The notes under the pieces were generated by a model. It ran no database searches and had not been told where the DNA came from. It saw only the letters and a list, made by a program, of their open reading frames with translations. DNA of 22,566 nucleotides, taken from the NCBI GenBank assembly GCA_036558305.1, contig DATBFX010000196.1, positions 1 through 22,566 on the forward strand, given 5' to 3'. The DNA is from DATBFX01 sp036558305 (GTDB lineage Bacteria > Chloroflexota > Chloroflexia > Thermomicrobiales > UBA6265). A program made the position numbers and the translations under genes. Shown piece after piece: positions 20,119 through 22,566 of this stretch (position 1 is its first letter; the number at the start of each line of letters is the position of its first letter).

Positions 20119-22427
20119 GCGACGACCGCGCACATCTCGACGCCCTCGACGCCTACTGGAACGCCTTCGCCCGCAACGTCGTCGCGATCGAGAGCGACCT
20201 TGATTCCGACCTCGCCGCGACGATCCGCCGCTTCCACGCACTCGGCGATCACGACGCCGAATCGCGGCCGCAACCAGGGTTCTTGCGCGAGCTGCGTCCG
20301 ATCGTGACCACGGATCCGCCCGCCGGTTCCGACGCATGCACCGATGCGGCAATCTCGCCTCGGGTGACACCGGTCAACGGAACCACGATAAGTTACCGAT
20401 CCACTCGACACGATGCAGGTAGACTCCTCTTCCACCGTTGGAGCGTGCTCGCGGGCGCGGCCGTGCTGGCGTTGCTGCTCGGTATTGCCTGGCGCCTCTT
20501 CACTCCACAAGCGACAGGCGACCGACCTGCCCAAATCCCTGCCATTGGGTATGCGGCAACACCCGCGAGTTCGAATGCGGGCTGCGACGTCCAGCCCCGG
20601 TCGAGCGCCAACCTGGTCTCGTTTCTCGACAACGCCACCGGTGCCGAACCGACGCCCCCGACGACCGTTCCGATCGAGAACCGGCCTGCCGGTACAGCCG
20701 CGATCGATCGGACCACAGTGCGTCAAGTCCAGACGACGGTGGAAGAGGCAGTCGCTTGCCTCGCGCGTGGCGATGTGCCCCGGTCGCTCGCGCTCTACTC
20801 GGACGACTTCATCGCCCATGAACTGGCGCCGGTCGCGGCCTGGCGCGTCACCCAACCGAACTGGGCCGGGCAAGTGCTCACGGCCTACCAGTTGGCGCTC
20901 ATCTCGACCGCGTTGCCGAGCATTCCGACGTACGTCGACGGCTGGATGCTCGACGATGGGCGGCTGCAAATCATCTTCAGCGATCCCGCGGTCGCCGGCG
21001 TCCTGAACCACCCGGAGACGACGAGAATGATCTTCGCCAACGTCGACGGTCACTGGCTCATCGATGCCGCCGACATTCAGGAAAGCGGAAGACCGACCGA
21101 GAAGATTTCTCCCGACGAATGCACGGTTGCTCCGATTTCGGCCGACGAGATTGACCGGTGGCGTGAGCTCGTCGCCGCGATCACGCCGGTTGCCAGTCCT
21201 TCGGAACCGACCTTCCCGCGCTTCGACGTACCCAATGGCGTCCCGGCAAGCGACACGGAATGGGCGGCGGCAAATCGGACGATGCGGCAATTTGCCGCCT
21301 GCAACAACACGGGAGATGCGCTCCGAGCTCTCGCCATTTTCAGCCAGGGCTACTTGGAGCGACGGATACCGCAAACAGCGGACCCGGCATCGAAGGCGAC
21401 CGCGATCGCGGACTTGGACAACTTCCCGACGGCACCGACACCGATTCCTGCCGCCGACTGGCGATCGATGCCTCTGCTCCTCCATGTCGTGCATCTCGCC
21501 GATGGTCGAATCGGGGTCTACTTTTCGGAAATTGGTGATCTCTCTGCAGCGGGGTTCGACTATGTATCCCCCTTTCCGACCACCGGGATCGTCTTTTGCT
21601 CGCTCGTTCCCGCGTCAGATCGATATCTTATCGACAGTTGCGAGCCGATCGATCGGCCGGTGGGCGGAGCAGACGCATCGAACAGTTCCGATTTCGCTTC
21701 CCCAACTCCGTCGGCGTTTTCGCCAACTCACCGTAGTCGCGCGGACGCTCGCGTCAATCTTCGCTCCGATCCGAGCTTCGACAACGATCCGATCGACGTC
21801 CTCGATCCGGGCACGCCCGTGCAGTTTCTCGGTCAGACCCGGGTCGACGACGGCGGCAACTTCTGGTATCGGGTCCGGACCGAGGACGGGCAGACCGGTT
21901 GGCTCCGCGCGGAGGCGTTCGCATCGCTGAGTAACGGGGTGGACGTTCTCTGCGGTCACTCATATTCGTCCTGGGGGGCGGCGACGACCAACGACGTCCG
22001 GGTGTCCGTCCTCAACGTCGAGCAGGTTGAGGAGGGCAAACGGCCGGATGGTACGTCGATCATGGCCGTCGACGTTGCGGTGGAGGTCGAGAATCGCGGT
22101 GCCGGCCCGGTCGCGATCGAGCCGAACGATATTCTCGTGTCCGGATGTAACGGGCCGGCGACACCCGATGCCGCCGATCCCTTGTCGGACTCGACGACGT
22201 TGGAACCGCCGGAGGCGGCGGGTGTGCTCGGTCCCGGCGAGTCGCGGACGTTTGCGGTCGTGGGTCACGTCGTCGCACTACCGGCGAATCGGATCGGTCG
22301 CCTCACGTTCCTGGTCGAGGCGAACGGCACGCGGGTGGGCGCGATCGACTGTCCGCTCGCCGACGCGTCTCTCGCACCCGAAGCCAAATCGAGTGTCGGT
22401 TGCTCGGCGACGAGCGATAGGTCGTAG
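20115..22427 (+). CDS. Anti-sigma-like single-pass membrane protein with NTF2-like, SH3b and DUF4352-like domains
   Basis: A 770-aa protein translationally coupled to the ECF sigma gene. Residues 1-105 are cytoplasmic and polar (LDALDAYWNAFARNVVAIESDLDSDLAATIRRFHALG), the likely sigma-binding part; no HxxxCxxC zinc motif is present. One membrane helix lies at about 110-130 (VLAGAAVLALLLGIAWRLF). Outside follow two tandem NTF2/SnoaL-like units (about 195-330 and 375-520), a Ser/Thr/Pro linker, an SH3b domain (about 543-605, RVNLRSDPSFDNDPIDVL...GQTGWLRAEAF) and a DUF4352-like beta domain to the end (VRVSVLNVEQV...VAVEVENRGAGPVAIEPNDI...LGPGESRTFAVVG). Cys residues in the outer part may form disulfides. 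SH3b domains often bind cell-wall peptides, so an envelope sensor is a fair inference. Anti-sigma function is inferred from context. Confidence 0.78.
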   Translation: MSDDRAHLDALDAYWNAFARNVVAIESDLDSDLAATIRRFHALGDHDAESRPQPGFLRELRPIVTTDPPAGSDACTDAAISPRVTPVNGTTISYRSTRHDAGRLLFHRWSVLAGAAVLALLLGIAWRLFTPQATGDRPAQIPAIGYAATPASSNAGCDVQPRSSANLVSFLDNATGAEPTPPTTVPIENRPAGTAAIDRTTVRQVQTTVEEAVACLARGDVPRSLALYSDDFIAHELAPVAAWRVTQPNWAGQVLTAYQLALISTALPSIPTYVDGWMLDDGRLQIIFSDPAVAGVLNHPETTRMIFANVDGHWLIDAADIQESGRPTEKISPDECTVAPISADEIDRWRELVAAITPVASPSEPTFPRFDVPNGVPASDTEWAAANRTMRQFAACNNTGDALRALAIFSQGYLERRIPQTADPASKATAIADLDNFPTAPTPIPAADWRSMPLLLHVVHLADGRIGVYFSEIGDLSAAGFDYVSPFPTTGIVFCSLVPASDRYLIDSCEPIDRPVGGADASNSSDFASPTPSAFSPTHRSRADARVNLRSDPSFDNDPIDVLDPGTPVQFLGQTRVDDGGNFWYRVRTEDGQTGWLRAEAFASLSNGVDVLCGHSYSSWGAATTNDVRVSVLNVEQVEEGKRPDGTSIMAVDVAVEVENRGAGPVAIEPNDILVSGCNGPATPDAADPLSDSTTLEPPEAAGVLGPGESRTFAVVGHVVALPANRIGRLTFLVEANGTRVGAIDCPLADASLAPEAKSSVGCSATSDRS

Positions 22428-22436
22428 GGGCGGACC
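22423..22436. repeat. Partial copy of the CGTAGGGGCGGACC repeat
   Basis: The 14 bases CGTAGGGGCGGACC are identical to the start of the left arm at 18115-18128. As there, the repeat touches a gene's stop codon (TAG at 22425-22427). The complementary arm is not found before the window ends. Confidence 0.7.
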
Positions 22437-22473
22437 ACCCCTCCGACGTGGCTGCGGCGCCACCCGAACGGGA

Positions 22474-22495
22474 GCGGTCTCACCGGGAGAGCCGC
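22474..22495. terminator. Weak hairpin between convergent genes
   Basis: GCGGTCTC pairs with GAGA(G)CCGC across a 5-nt loop with one bulged base. It lies between the stop of the anti-sigma-like gene and the stop of the partial minus-strand gene. No T tract is visible. Confidence 0.3.
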
Positions 22496-22500
22496 CGGCG

Positions 22501-22566
22501 TCAAGCGCCATCCCGTTCCCGCCGCACCTCCAGCAACCGCTCGAACATCGACGCCTCGTCGAGGTA
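22501..22566 (-). CDS. C-terminal end of an unidentified protein (gene continues outside window)
   Basis: On the minus strand the frame entering from the window edge encodes 21 residues (YLDEASMFERLLEVRRERDG plus A) before TGA at 22501-22503. The composition is that of a normal acidic/basic helical C terminus, and the position, convergent with the anti-sigma-like gene, is sensible. It is too short to identify. Confidence 0.4.
   Translation of the reverse strand, partial: YLDEASMFERLLEVRRERDGA

Overview
The window is high-GC bacterial chromosomal DNA with dense genes and frequent GTG/TTG starts. Several gene pairs overlap by the 4-nt GTGA or ATGA type. The mix of genes (YugP-type peptidase end, fused accD-accA, ECF sigma factor with a large membrane anti-sigma-like partner, TrxB-glutaredoxin fusion, GTAGGGGCGGAC-type palindromes) suggests a Chloroflexota bacterium, perhaps near Thermomicrobia. 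That placement is inference; no rRNA or phylogenetic marker search was possible.

Layout. 1-334: end of a membrane zinc peptidase (+). 521-3588 (-): a purK-purE operon (4-nt overlap), then a thioredoxin reductase carrying a C-terminal glutaredoxin-like domain, with its own sigma-70 promoter inside the purE 3' end. 3589-3941: a regulatory intergenic stretch with nested palindromes, followed by a small unknown gene (+). 4470-8260 (+): an AccD-AccA single-chain carboxyltransferase translationally coupled to a double nitrilase-superfamily protein whose second domain has lost its catalytic Cys. A perfect 14-bp hairpin separates it from 8298-10057 (-), an acyl-CoA-dehydrogenase-fold flavin monooxygenase plus flavin reductase. 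A divergent HxlR regulator with an SCP2-like domain follows at 10218-10913 (+), with a palindromic operator between them. 10965-13648 (+): homoserine dehydrogenase plus two tandem paralogous methyltransferases.

13655-14136 is the most unusual object: a 482-bp cassette bounded by 37-bp perfect inverted repeats, each built from the octamer GACAGACG, enclosing one gene of the four-helix-bundle / 23S rRNA intervening-sequence-protein family. It sits exactly between the 3' ends of the second methyltransferase and a DJ-1/PfpI gene (14138-14779, -). 15200-17347 (+): glycogen debranching enzyme GlgX. 17733-18098 (+): small unknown gene behind a structured leader. A 28-bp near-perfect hairpin separates it from a class II histone-deacetylase-like amidohydrolase (18187-19341, -). 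19498-22427 (+): ECF sigma factor and a 770-aa single-pass anti-sigma-like protein with NTF2-like, SH3b and DUF4352-like outer domains. The last 66 bases hold the end of a minus-strand gene.

Working together: purK/purE act in one purine step. Monooxygenase, reductase and HxlR look like a regulated two-component oxidation module. Sigma and anti-sigma form an envelope-signal switch. No tRNA, rRNA or CRISPR array was recognised.
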